From Prochlorococcus sp. AG-321-E21 (GTDB lineage Bacteria > Cyanobacteriota > Cyanobacteriia > PCC-6307 > Cyanobiaceae), in NCBI GenBank assembly GCA_003283415.1, contig QBXH01000009.1, positions 1-48,109 on the forward strand: DNA of 48,109 nucleotides, read 5' to 3'. The notes beneath the pieces were generated by a model that had not been told where the DNA came from, did not search any database, and saw only the letters and a program-made list of their open reading frames with translations. Made by a program: the position numbers and the translations under genes. Positions 35,852-44,502 of this stretch are shown in pieces (position 1 is the first letter of the stretch; each line of letters opens with the position of its first letter).

Positions 35852-36904
35852 TTACGATTTAGCAAATTCTTTTATTAATTTCAATGTTTTTTGATCGTCA
35901 AATATATCTGTCATGTCTAATATTTTAATATTGGTTTTCCCAGTTTTTTCGTACTCATAGCACTTATCATAATATTCTAAGACAGACTTACATACGGCTC
36001 TCCAATCTTCATTTTTAATTGACTCAATTGCCATTTTTGTTCTTTGTGGGCCAAGTCTTTTCTTTATTCTTAAAACTGCCTCTATAAGATCCTTTTCTTC
36101 ATAAATACTGTATGTTTTGATTAATTCATCCAAACGATTTGATTCACTTTTTTTGATTTCTATTCTCTCTGCTGATTTCATTTGACTAAAAAATTCATGA
36201 GGTATTTTACATCTTCCAATATTTGCACTCTCAGCTTCTACGAAAATTTTATTACTTTTTTTAAAGCCTTTTAATTTCTCTGCAATGTTATTTTCAAATT
36301 GTTCATTTGAAGGTTGTGCTTTCATGCCTATTCCGCCAAAAGTACTTCCTCTATGACAAGCTAAACCTTCTAAATCAATAATTTGATAATTGTTTTCATC
36401 AAGTAATTTTAATAATTTGGTTTTCCCAGTCCCAGTTTTACCACCTATGAGATTTATTCTCCATTCTTGATTAAAGCTTTCTAAAGCCCATTTTCGATAG
36501 CTTTTATAACCATTCTTTAATGTAACACTTTTCTGATTATATTTCTCTAAAAGCCATGATATGCTTTGAGATCTCATTCCTCCTCTAGCACAATATATTT
36601 TTAAAGTAGGCTCTTCAATTTGTGAACCAACTTTTTTAGACTTATAAACATTTAAAGCTTCAAATAATTTATTCACCATATTGTCAATTTTGTCAGCTAA
36701 AAAATCTAAACCTTGAATAACTGCTTTCTCCCTTCCATAGTTCTTATATACAGTTCCTACTATTGATCTTTCTTCATTATCAAATAAGGGTATATTTAAA
36801 GAATTAGGCATATTTCCTTTATAATGTTCACCGGGACTCCTAACATCGATAAGTGGTCCGTTAAACATCCTGAATTTCTCTAGTCCCTCTCTTTTGGAGT
36901 ACAT
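35852..36904 (-). CDS. mnmH: tRNA 2-selenouridine synthase MnmH (SelU)
   Basis: Rhodanese-ATPase fusion that replaces sulfur with selenium at the wobble uridine of several tRNAs, via a geranyl intermediate in E. coli. 350 residues: DVRSPGEHYKGN starts the rhodanese domain, the catalytic Cys105 is in IYCARGGMRSQS, and the P-loop is GGKTGTGKT at residues 154-162, followed by GLACHRGSTFGGIG. The start is ATG at 36904, 19 bp from divergent gun4. The selenophosphate synthase it would need is not in the window. Confidence 0.94.
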   Translation of the reverse strand: MYSKREGLEKFRMFNGPLIDVRSPGEHYKGNMPNSLNIPLFDNEERSIVGTVYKNYGREKAVIQGLDFLADKIDNMVNKLFEALNVYKSKKVGSQIEEPTLKIYCARGGMRSQSISWLLEKYNQKSVTLKNGYKSYRKWALESFNQEWRINLIGGKTGTGKTKLLKLLDENNYQIIDLEGLACHRGSTFGGIGMKAQPSNEQFENNIAEKLKGFKKSNKIFVEAESANIGRCKIPHEFFSQMKSAERIEIKKSESNRLDELIKTYSIYEEKDLIEAVLRIKKRLGPQRTKMAIESIKNEDWRAVCKSVLEYYDKCYEYEKTGKTNIKILDMTDIFDDQKTLKLIKEFAKS

Positions 36905-36923
36905 GGATTGTTAAAAAAATTAG

Positions 36924-37658
36924 ATGAATTTATTAGAAATGACAAACAAAGATCATTATGACCATTATAAGAGTACTTTTGATTTAGTAAAAATATTTGT
37001 TGAATCTAATCAACGAAAAAGAATAAAATTATTATCAGATATTGAATCTGAAGTCGAAAATATATTTATGATTGGTAAAAAAATTTTTGACGATTTTGAT
37101 CGGAAAGGAGATGATTGGGCTGCAGGCTGGTTATTACAAGTATTAAAAAGACATAAACCAATTTTTTTTAATGATAAAAAATACAATAATTGGTTCATCA
37201 CTTCTTCAGGTGCAAATATTAATTATGAAGAACTTCAGTTGAAATTGTTAGAACAAAACTTTGAGGATGCTGATAGATTAACAAGTTCATATTTAAGAAA
37301 ACTTGCTGGTAAGCTTGCTGAAAATCGTGGTTATGTTTTTTATAGTGAGGTTAATAAGATGTCAGGCACTGATCTCCAAACAATAGATAGATTATGGGGA
37401 ATTTATTCAAATGGTAGATTTGGATTTTCAATTCAAGCAAAAGTTTTAAAGTCAGTTGAAAAAAAATATGAGTTGTTATGGCCAAAGATTGGATGGAAAA
37501 AGGATGGGTATTGGACTAGATATCCCGGATCATTTAGTTGGTCATTAGATGCTCCCGAAGGACACATGCCATTAATCAACCAGCTTAGAGGAGTAAGACT
37601 TATGGATTCTATTCTCAGACATCCAGCAATTACATTGAGACATAATGATATTCTTTGA
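36924..37658 (+). CDS. gun4: GUN4-domain protein, Mg-chelatase activator
   Basis: Binds protoporphyrin IX and Mg-protoporphyrin and stimulates Mg-chelatase in chlorophyll synthesis. 244 residues: a helical N-terminal half, then the GUN4 core from about residue 105 (LLEQNFEDADRLTSSYL) with DLQTIDRLWGIYSNGRFGFS, the porphyrin-binding surface, and WTRYPGSFSWSLDAPEGHMP. A second ATG at 36939 is possible. Divergent from mnmH. No regulatory site is evident. Confidence 0.94.
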   Translation: MNLLEMTNKDHYDHYKSTFDLVKIFVESNQRKRIKLLSDIESEVENIFMIGKKIFDDFDRKGDDWAAGWLLQVLKRHKPIFFNDKKYNNWFITSSGANINYEELQLKLLEQNFEDADRLTSSYLRKLAGKLAENRGYVFYSEVNKMSGTDLQTIDRLWGIYSNGRFGFSIQAKVLKSVEKKYELLWPKIGWKKDGYWTRYPGSFSWSLDAPEGHMPLINQLRGVRLMDSILRHPAITLRHNDIL

Positions 37659-37707
37659 TTTACAGCTCTTTGATAAGTTAAAGTATTATTAATATAAATA
37701 TAAAGTC

Positions 37708-38151
37708 ATGTCCTTTTTTCAGGGCAAAATTCTTTTAAATTTTATTATTAATTTTCTCAATAGACCAACAATTAACTGGTCTAATTTCGTATTAGATTCA
37801 TCACTACAGTTAAATGACTTTATAGATTTATTGTTAGAACCCTTAAAGACTTCTCAATATAGCTATCGAATAAAACTAGGCTTACATGAAGCTCTAATAA
37901 ATGCTGTTACTCATGGAAATAATCTTGATCCTAATAAATCCATAAGAGTACGTCGGATTATTACTCCTAATTGGTGCGTATGGCAGATTCAGGATCAAGG
38001 AAATGGTTTAGATATTAAAAAAAGAATTCATAAATTACCCGAAAAACTTTGTTCATTAAATGGACGTGGTCTTTATATAATTAGTGAATGTTTTGATGAT
38101 GTTAGATGGAGTAATAAAGGAAATAGACTCCAATTAGCGTTAAAAAGATGA
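37708..38151 (+). CDS. RsbW-like anti-sigma regulatory kinase (HATPase)
   Basis: 147 residues with a GHKL ATPase fold: N-box LHEALINAVTHGNN (Glu61, Asn65), G1 box QDQGNGLD and G2 box NGRGLYII, as in SpoIIAB/RsbW Ser/Thr kinases. These bind sigma factors or other partners and are switched by STAS proteins. The first 40 residues are hydrophobic/aromatic and may be an added segment. A matching STAS protein is encoded at 13172. No sigma factor gene is near, so the target is unknown. It overlaps the end of the convergent gene by 12 bp. Confidence 0.87.
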   Translation: MSFFQGKILLNFIINFLNRPTINWSNFVLDSSLQLNDFIDLLLEPLKTSQYSYRIKLGLHEALINAVTHGNNLDPNKSIRVRRIITPNWCVWQIQDQGNGLDIKKRIHKLPEKLCSLNGRGLYIISECFDDVRWSNKGNRLQLALKR

Positions 38152-38394
38152 ACGTTTACTTGGACATGGCTTGTCCACATTAATTCCTTTTAACCATTTT
38201 ATACTTTCTTCTAAATACTTTATAGTATCTTTTTCGTTCTCTGAGATTATTAGTTGACATAATGCCGCTGATATAAGTTCTGCAGATCTATTAATTTTTT
38301 TCCCCTTTAGTTTGTGCCAATCAATGTGATTAATTTTTAACTTATCATTCAGTCTTTGTGAAAGTTGAATTATATCTTCATCCCAGTTATTCAT
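38140..38394 (-). CDS. Small cyanobacterial protein, possibly DUF6439
   Basis: 84 residues, soluble and helical. The pattern QLSQRLNDKLKINHIDWHKLKG, then RSAELISAALCQLI and ESIKWLKGINVDKPCPSK resembles a short protein family conserved in cyanobacteria that I recall as DUF6439 (from memory, unverified). No catalytic motif. The 3' end overlaps the HATPase gene, and a methyltransferase gene is immediately upstream on the same strand. Confidence 0.65.
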   Translation of the reverse strand: MNNWDEDIIQLSQRLNDKLKINHIDWHKLKGKKINRSAELISAALCQLIISENEKDTIKYLEESIKWLKGINVDKPCPSKRSSF

Positions 38395-38416
38395 GATAAT
38401 TATGTATTTTTTTTCT

Positions 38417-39472
38417 TTATTTTACAGCAGACCATACTTTAGTCATGAAAAACGAATTTGATCTAACGTTATTAAAACCTACATCTTCTATTTTAGAAGT
38501 TATATTTTCTTTAATGTAGTCACAATAAAATGGCTCATGAAATGATTTATAAAAATTTTCCATTATTTGAATAAAATCGGGAGAATCAATTACTTGAATA
38601 GAATCAGCGAGAATTAATATTCCTCCTGGTTCAAGTACTCTAAAGAACTCTTTAAGAACATTTTCTCTTACATTTCTAGGCAACTCATGAAATAAGTAAA
38701 CACATGTAATTCCTTGAATACTATTATCTTCAAATGGTAATTCTTCAGCATTCCCTTTTATTAACTCAATTAAATCACCATCTAAATTTGAAATAAATCT
38801 ACTAGCTTCCTTTAGATATGATCCAGACAAATCAAGACCTATAATCTTTTCTTTTGAAAATGCACCTCTTAATTGTTTAAGTGTTCTACCAGATCCTGTA
38901 GCAACATCAAGAATTTTTAAAGAACTTTTTTTTCTACTACTAAAATTATTTAAACCTTTCTTTAGAGGTTTAATTATTCTTCTTCTCATGGCATCAGCAC
39001 TTCCATTAAAAAGAATCTCTACTTGTAAATCATAAATACTTGCAGAAAAATCAGATAGATAACCATCTGTCTGGTGGTGAAAATTTCTTAAGTAATAATT
39101 TGGATAACTTTCATTATCAATATTTTTAGGAAGGTCATTATAATTTTGTTTTCTTCTCCTATCCCATGTGTTTGGCATATCTAACCATATTTTGGGATAT
39201 TGAGTTAAATATCTTAGCCAAGGCTCATCAAATAATAATTTTTGAGGATAGATATTTTTTTCTGCATCATTCCAATCCTCTTCTCTTAGAAGATCCATTG
39301 AATTTTGAATATCAAGCAAGAGCTTTTTATCTATATTTAAATTTCCAAGTTTATTATCAGGAAGTACAAAATTCATGATTCTTGTACTTAATTCCTTGTG
39401 TGCTAATCCAGCAATACTTTTTCCTTGTTGAAGTGTTTTATAAGCGATTTTTGAAATTTGTTCTCTTGCCAT
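38417..39472 (-). CDS. SAM-dependent methyltransferase (UbiE/COQ5-like domain)
   Basis: 351 residues. A Rossmann methyltransferase domain starts near residue 183 with LKILDVATGSGRTLKQLRG (motif I), continues IIGLDLSGSYLKEASRFI, then GNAEELPFEDNS and LEPGGILILADS. The first 180 residues have no known domain but include NYYLRNFHHQTDGYLSDFSA, which is highly patterned and probably substrate-specific. Cyanobacterial/plastid homologues exist, but the substrate is not known to me. It is separated from glnA by a strong terminator. Confidence 0.85.
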   Translation of the reverse strand: MAREQISKIAYKTLQQGKSIAGLAHKELSTRIMNFVLPDNKLGNLNIDKKLLLDIQNSMDLLREEDWNDAEKNIYPQKLLFDEPWLRYLTQYPKIWLDMPNTWDRRRKQNYNDLPKNIDNESYPNYYLRNFHHQTDGYLSDFSASIYDLQVEILFNGSADAMRRRIIKPLKKGLNNFSSRKKSSLKILDVATGSGRTLKQLRGAFSKEKIIGLDLSGSYLKEASRFISNLDGDLIELIKGNAEELPFEDNSIQGITCVYLFHELPRNVRENVLKEFFRVLEPGGILILADSIQVIDSPDFIQIMENFYKSFHEPFYCDYIKENITSKIEDVGFNNVRSNSFFMTKVWSAVK

Positions 39473-39500
39473 TTTTTTTTTTACCTATTTATATTTCAAC

Positions 39501-39543
39501 AAAAAAAAAATGTATTTGAGAATTATTTGTGATAATTCTCAAA
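39501..39543 (-). terminator. Rho-independent terminator of glnA
   Basis: A perfect 12-bp inverted repeat (TTTGAGAATTAT at 39515-39526, ATAATTCTCAAA at 39532-39543) with a 5-nt loop. On the minus strand it is followed within four bases by nine or more T residues (the A-run at 39501-39510). It lies 35 bp past the glnA stop. Confidence 0.85.
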
Positions 39544-39577
39544 AAGATCTTTTATTACAATAAAAATATTATTTGAT

Positions 39578-40999
39578 TTAAGCGTCGTAATACATAAAAA
39601 ATTCATGTGGGTGCGGTCTCTGTCTTAATTGTTGAACCTCTTCATACTTGATATCAATAAAATTATTTATGAAATCTTCTGTGAATACTCCTCCAGCTAA
39701 TAAATAATCTTTGTCTGCACTAAGTGCATTTAGAGAGTCGTTTAGAGATGAAGGGACTGTATCTATTTTTGAAAGCTCTTCTTCGGGTAATTCAAATAAG
39801 TCAACATCTACTCCATCACCAGGATCAATTTGATTTTTAATGCCATCAATACCAGCTAGCATCATCACAGAAAACGCTAAATAAGGATTAGCAAGTGCGT
39901 CGCCTGATCTGAATTCTAATCTTTTAGCTTTTGGACTAGGTCCTGTTAAAGGAATTCTTACAGCTGCGGATCTATTACCCTCGGAATAAACTAAATTAAC
40001 AGGAGCTTCAAAACCTGGAACTAACCTTTTATAGCTATTAGTTGTTGGATTGGTAAATGCAAGGAAAGATGGGGCATGCTTTAAAATACCTCCTATGTAC
40101 CACCTTGCTGTCTGAGATAAATTTGCATATGACCCTTCACCAAAAAATAAAGGTTGACCACTTTTCCACAGACTTTGATGAACATGCATCCCTGTTCCAT
40201 TATCGTTAAAGACTGGTTTAGGCATAAATGTGGCAGTTTTACCATATTTTTTTGCAACGTTCCTAACAACATATTTGTATGTCATAACGTTATCAGCAGC
40301 GTTTATTAATGAATCAAATTTCATCCCAAGTTCATGTTGTCCTGCTCCAGCAACTTCATGGTGATGCTTTTCAGTTGGAATACCTAATTCACCCATTAGT
40401 AATAACATTTCAGATCTTATGTCTTGGGCGGTATCATTAGGAGCGACAGGAAAGTAACCTTCTTTATACTGAATTTTATACCCTAAATTCCCACCTTCTT
40501 CTGTTCTCCCAGTATTCCATGGAGCTTCGTTAGTATCTACGCTATAAAAACAACCACCTTCTTTAGAATCATATCGGACGTCATCGAATAAAAAGAATTC
40601 TGGCTCTGGACCAAAAAAAGCAGTATCTGCTATACCAGTTGAATCTAAATATTTTAGGGCCTTTTGAGCTAATGATCTTGGACATCTATCATATGGTTCT
40701 CCACTTCTTGGCTCTTGAATTGAGCAAATCATGCTTAAAGTTTTATGTTTATAAAATGGATCAATCCATGCTGTACTTGAATCAGGTACCATAGACATGT
40801 CAGATGCATTAATAGCTTTCCAACCTCTTATTGAAGATCCATCGAAGGCTAAACCTTCAGTAAATGATTCTTCCTCTATCATGTCAGATGTCAAAGTTAG
40901 ATGTTGCCATTTACCATGAATGTCTGTGAACTTTAGATCAATAAGTTCAATTCCTTCATCCTTAATCTGACTTAGAACATCTTGGGGAGATTTAGCCAT
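39578..40999 (-). CDS. glnA: Glutamine synthetase, type I
   Basis: Primary ammonium assimilation: glutamate, ATP and ammonia to glutamine. 473 residues forming a dodecamer. [35 protein letters not shown], the Asp-latch region and NRSAAVRIP are all standard. In E. coli the adenylylated Tyr397 lies in an NLYDLPP loop; here the equivalent is Phe402 (DLFELPEE), so AMPylation cannot occur. Upstream is a GTT-N8-TAC palindrome positioned for NtcA activation, and downstream is a strong terminator, so the gene is monocistronic. Confidence 0.97.
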   Translation of the reverse strand: MAKSPQDVLSQIKDEGIELIDLKFTDIHGKWQHLTLTSDMIEEESFTEGLAFDGSSIRGWKAINASDMSMVPDSSTAWIDPFYKHKTLSMICSIQEPRSGEPYDRCPRSLAQKALKYLDSTGIADTAFFGPEPEFFLFDDVRYDSKEGGCFYSVDTNEAPWNTGRTEEGGNLGYKIQYKEGYFPVAPNDTAQDIRSEMLLLMGELGIPTEKHHHEVAGAGQHELGMKFDSLINAADNVMTYKYVVRNVAKKYGKTATFMPKPVFNDNGTGMHVHQSLWKSGQPLFFGEGSYANLSQTARWYIGGILKHAPSFLAFTNPTTNSYKRLVPGFEAPVNLVYSEGNRSAAVRIPLTGPSPKAKRLEFRSGDALANPYLAFSVMMLAGIDGIKNQIDPGDGVDVDLFELPEEELSKIDTVPSSLNDSLNALSADKDYLLAGGVFTEDFINNFIDIKYEEVQQLRQRPHPHEFFMYYDA

Positions 41000-41021
41000 T
41001 GCTTTGTATATACCTCAAATA

Positions 41022-41063
41022 AAATTAATAAGTTGATGATTCTAATTATGTATCAACCGTAAC
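41022..41063 (-). promoter_or_regulatory. NtcA-type glnA promoter (candidate)
   Basis: On the minus strand GTT-ACGGTTGA-TAC (41050-41063) matches the NtcA consensus GTA-N8-TAC except one base. Exactly 22 nt later comes TAATTT (41022-41027), a TAN3T -10 box, the classical spacing of NtcA-activated promoters. Transcription would start about 15 nt before the glnA ATG. Confidence 0.6.
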
Positions 41064-41214
41064 TTTTTTCAAGACTTATTTAGTTCTTTGAGTGTTTCAA
41101 GTTATTAGTTTACTTAATTGTTAAGTTAAATATTTAAATTGAATGAATTTCTTTAAACATTCTTCGCTTTAGTGGAGAAATTAGTTTAGTTTACAAGTAA
41201 TACTCTAAAAGGTT

Positions 41215-42399
41215 TTGACCGAAACAAAACTCATTTCAACTTTAAGTGATGAGAATTTATCTCATCTTGCTAAAACCTTTGTCCCTTCAAGACTTTTATT
41301 GGGACCAGGTCCGTCAAATGCTCATCCTGATGTTCTTAATGCTTTATCTTTAAATCCTATAGGGCATTTAGATGAAGCATATATAGAATTAATGTCTGAA
41401 GTACAAAAATTATTGAGATATACATGGCAATGCAATAATCGAATAACTTTACCGATGAGTGGCACAGGTAGCGCAGCTATGGAAGCCTCTATTGCAAACT
41501 TTATTGAGCCACGTGAAAAAATACTAATTGCAAAAAAAGGATATTTTGGTAATCGTTTGGTTGATATGGCCTTGAGATATAAGGCAGATGTATCAGTTAT
41601 TGAAAAGGATTGGGGTGAAGCTTTTTCATTTGAAGAAATAAAATATGAGATAGAAACGAATAAACCAGCAATATTTGCGATTGTACACGCAGAGACATCT
41701 ACTGGGGTATTACAACCTCTTGAAGGAATAGGGGATGTATGTCGAGAAAATAATTGTTTGTTTTTAGTAGATGCTGTTACATCATTAGGTGCGTTAGAGC
41801 TTTTTATAGATGATTGGAAAATTGATCTTGCCTATAGTTGCAGCCAAAAAGGTCTAAGTTGCCCCCCTGGACTAGGACCTTTCACTATGAACAAACGTGC
41901 AGAGGATAAACTTAGTTCAAGAATTTCTAAAGTACCAAATTGGTACTTAGATCTATCTTTATTGAATAAATATTGGGGATCAGATAGGGTTTATCATCAT
42001 ACCGCTCCTGTGAATATGAATTTTGCAATTAGAGAGGGTTTGCGTTTAATAGCTAATGAAGGTTTAGAAAATATTTGGAAAAGACATAATACTAATGCAA
42101 TTAAATTATGGAAGGGACTAGAAAGTCTTGGATTGGAGATGCATGTTTCTAGCGAATTTAGATTACCTACTTTGACAACTGTCAAAATTCCTTCTGGGGT
42201 AGATGGAGAAGCATTTAGAAATCATCTTTTGAAAAACTTTGGTATAGAGATAGGAAACGGACTAGGTGCCTTGTCTGGCAAGGTCTGGCGTATTGGTTTG
42301 ATGGGATTTAACTCTAGTGAAGAAAATGTTGAACGATTATTAAATTTGTTTGATACAGAATTAAATAAATTTTCTATTTTTGATTCCTCAAACTTTTAA
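41215..42399 (+). CDS. Class V aminotransferase (alanine/serine-glyoxylate type)
   Basis: PLP enzyme, 394 residues. FVPSRLLLGPGPSNAHPDVL at the N-terminus, TLPMSGTGSAAMEAS, HAETSTGVLQPL, DAVTSLGALELFIDDWKID, and the PLP lysine Lys212 in CSQKGLSCPPGLGP mark the serine-pyruvate/alanine-glyoxylate aminotransferase group, previously also called the soluble hydrogenase 42-kDa subunit. Likely converts glyoxylate to glycine in photorespiration. The start is TTG at 41215; the roughly 215 bp before it holds no other gene but includes the glnA promoter. The 3' end overlaps convergent tadA by 26 bp. Confidence 0.93.
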   Translation: MTETKLISTLSDENLSHLAKTFVPSRLLLGPGPSNAHPDVLNALSLNPIGHLDEAYIELMSEVQKLLRYTWQCNNRITLPMSGTGSAAMEASIANFIEPREKILIAKKGYFGNRLVDMALRYKADVSVIEKDWGEAFSFEEIKYEIETNKPAIFAIVHAETSTGVLQPLEGIGDVCRENNCLFLVDAVTSLGALELFIDDWKIDLAYSCSQKGLSCPPGLGPFTMNKRAEDKLSSRISKVPNWYLDLSLLNKYWGSDRVYHHTAPVNMNFAIREGLRLIANEGLENIWKRHNTNAIKLWKGLESLGLEMHVSSEFRLPTLTTVKIPSGVDGEAFRNHLLKNFGIEIGNGLGALSGKVWRIGLMGFNSSEENVERLLNLFDTELNKFSIFDSSNF

Positions 42400-42871
42400 A
42401 CCATAACTTAATCCTGTCTTTACAGTTTTGTTTTAATATCCCTCGTATTATATGCATCTTGTGATGAGCACTTTCGTGTTTAGATAAATCTATCGTACCG
42501 CCGAATCCTCCTCTTTTATCATCTTCAGCTCCATATATCACTTGACCCATTCTTGCTTGAACTAGGGCGGCAGCACACATTGTGCAGGGCTCTAAATTTG
42601 TAATTATGCTGCATTCATTAAATCGCCAATCTTTTTTTATCCATGCAGCTTGTCTAAGTGCGATTAATTCTGCATGTCCTAATGGATCATTATTACTTTC
42701 TCTTTTATTGCTTCCTCTTCCAATACATCTTCCTTTCTCATCTATTATTACAGCTGTAATTGGTAATTCAACTTTACCTACTTCCTCTGATCTTCGTAAA
42801 ATGAATTTCATCCATTTAATATAATCTAGTTGAGCAATTTTTTTATGTATATTAATAGTGTTTTGATTCAT
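42374..42871 (-). CDS. tadA: tRNA-specific adenosine deaminase
   Basis: Converts wobble adenosine-34 of tRNA-Arg(ACG) to inosine. 165 residues with the zinc-dependent deaminase motifs HAELIALRQAA (His66 zinc ligand, Glu68 catalytic) and EPCTMCAAALVQAR (Cys96, Cys99). YGAEDDKRGGFGGTIDL is typical for TadA. Its coding end lies inside the convergent aminotransferase gene (26 bp overlap), and it is divergent from the decarboxylase gene, with 63 bp between starts. Confidence 0.94.
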   Translation of the reverse strand: MNQNTINIHKKIAQLDYIKWMKFILRRSEEVGKVELPITAVIIDEKGRCIGRGSNKRESNNDPLGHAELIALRQAAWIKKDWRFNECSIITNLEPCTMCAAALVQARMGQVIYGAEDDKRGGFGGTIDLSKHESAHHKMHIIRGILKQNCKDRIKLWFKSLRNQK

Positions 42872-42934
42872 TTTATTATAAACGCTTCATTTTAAAAACA
42901 TTATATATAAGTTAATTAATTATTATTTTAAAGA

Positions 42935-44317
42935 ATGACTGTTGATCCAATTAATAAATCAGAAATTTATTTTCCTTCATATTCAGGAAGTAATGAAAGT
43001 TTGCTTATACTTCTCAATAGAACTTCTGAAATCATGTGCAAATGGTTTTCAGACTCAGAAAAACTAGGTCCCATACCAATTGATAATAACTTTGATTGTT
43101 CCGTTCCAGATGAAAATGGGATGTCGGCAGATGTTCTATTCTCTGAGATTGAAAATCTTATTTATAGTTCTTTTAATCCTGTACATCCAGGATCACTTGC
43201 ACATCTGGATCCTCCCCCATTAATTATTTCTATTTTGGGGGATTTAATTGCCGCGGGCTTAAATAATAATCTTCTTGCAAATGAATTATCACCAAGTATT
43301 TCCCTTCTAGAAGAATCAATTTGCAATTGGTTTTCCCAAAAACTAGGGTTTCCTAAATCGGCAGGAGGTATCGCAGCAAGTGGAGGGACATTAAGTAATT
43401 TAAATGCACTTGTAGCAGCAAGGAACCATTCCGGACTTGAAGCTGATCCGATGGCAGTTTATTTAATTAGCGAAGATGCGCATTCATCATTTGCAAAATG
43501 TACTCAAATTATGGGTCTTGGAAAGAATAATTTAATAAAAGTCAAAACTGATAACAATGGTTGTATGGATATAATTGATCTTAAAAAATCTATTTACAAA
43601 TGTTCTAAGGAAGGAAAAAGAATATTTTCTATTGTCGCTACTCTTGGAACAACAATTCGAGGAGCAATAGACCCCATTGAGAGAATAAGCAAAATTTGTA
43701 AAGAAAGAAATATTTGGTTGCACATTGATGGCTCCATAGGAGGCATCTTTTCAATTATTAATTCTCCAATCAATGGAATAAGTAATGTAAATCTCGCTAA
43801 TTCAATAACTATTAATCCACAAAAAATACTTGGTATTACTAAAACATCATCTATATTAATTGTCTCTAATATTGAAGTTCTTAAAAATACATTTTCTACA
43901 GGATTACCTTATGTTTCTGCTGAAAACAATGTTTTAAATAGAGGTGAACTTGGAATACAAGGTTCTAGACCTGCTGAAATTATTAAATTATGGTTAGGTT
44001 TACGATTTCTAGGTATGCAAGGAATAGCGACTGTTTTAAATTCGTCAATTGAAAGAAGAATATTCTTCGAAAATAATTTAAATCCAGAAAAATATGATTT
44101 ATATTCTGGTCCATTACATATAATTACTTTTTTACCAAAGGGTATGAACAAAAATGAAACGGATGAATGGACTTTAAATAAAAGAATAAGTCTCATGAGT
44201 AAGAACTTTATGCTTTCTAGACCTCTTTTTAAGAATAGATATTTTCTAAGAGCTGTTATGGGAAATTATAATACTGGAGAATCCCATATTAATGATCTTT
44301 TGAAATTACTTAATTAA
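42935..44317 (+). CDS. PLP-dependent group II decarboxylase, substrate unknown
   Basis: 460 residues, similar to the glutamate/aromatic/diaminobutyrate decarboxylase fold. HPGSLAHLDPPPLIISILGD, ASGGTLSNLNALVAAR, DAHSSFAKCTQIMGLG and VATLGTTIRGAIDPIERI are conserved family blocks. The PLP lysine is expected at Lys297 in SITINPQKILGI; the usual motif is Asp-x-His-Lys, but here it reads Asn-Pro-Gln-Lys, and the DAAYGG loop is DGSIGG. The active-site pocket is therefore unusual and the substrate cannot be assigned. Diaminobutyrate, aspartate (beta-alanine supply) or an amine product are candidates. Confidence 0.85.
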   Translation: MTVDPINKSEIYFPSYSGSNESLLILLNRTSEIMCKWFSDSEKLGPIPIDNNFDCSVPDENGMSADVLFSEIENLIYSSFNPVHPGSLAHLDPPPLIISILGDLIAAGLNNNLLANELSPSISLLEESICNWFSQKLGFPKSAGGIAASGGTLSNLNALVAARNHSGLEADPMAVYLISEDAHSSFAKCTQIMGLGKNNLIKVKTDNNGCMDIIDLKKSIYKCSKEGKRIFSIVATLGTTIRGAIDPIERISKICKERNIWLHIDGSIGGIFSIINSPINGISNVNLANSITINPQKILGITKTSSILIVSNIEVLKNTFSTGLPYVSAENNVLNRGELGIQGSRPAEIIKLWLGLRFLGMQGIATVLNSSIERRIFFENNLNPEKYDLYSGPLHIITFLPKGMNKNETDEWTLNKRISLMSKNFMLSRPLFKNRYFLRAVMGNYNTGESHINDLLKLLN

Positions 44318-44322
44318 GTCTG

Positions 44323-44502
44323 ATGAATAGTAGCAGATCAAAAATCATAGCTATCGTTACTGGATTTATTTCAATATTAATATGTATTTTATATTTACTT
44401 TTGATAACGGTTTTTGACTTTAGATCTTTTTTAAATGATCAACTAATTAGTCATTCTGCAAATATGGCGGCAATTTTCTTTGAGATTGAGTATCTTCGTT
44501 AA
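44323..44502 (+). CDS. 59 aa membrane ORF
   Basis: A frame of 59 codons starting 5 bp after the decarboxylase gene: a basic N-terminus (MNSSRSK), one helix (IIAIVTGFISILICILYLLL), then ITVFDFRSFLNDQ and a tail without strong features. Its last 56 bp overlap the 3' end of the convergent GTPase gene. The close spacing and membrane helix with a positive cytoplasmic end support it. No family recognised. Confidence 0.5.
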   Translation: MNSSRSKIIAIVTGFISILICILYLLLITVFDFRSFLNDQLISHSANMAAIFFEIEYLR

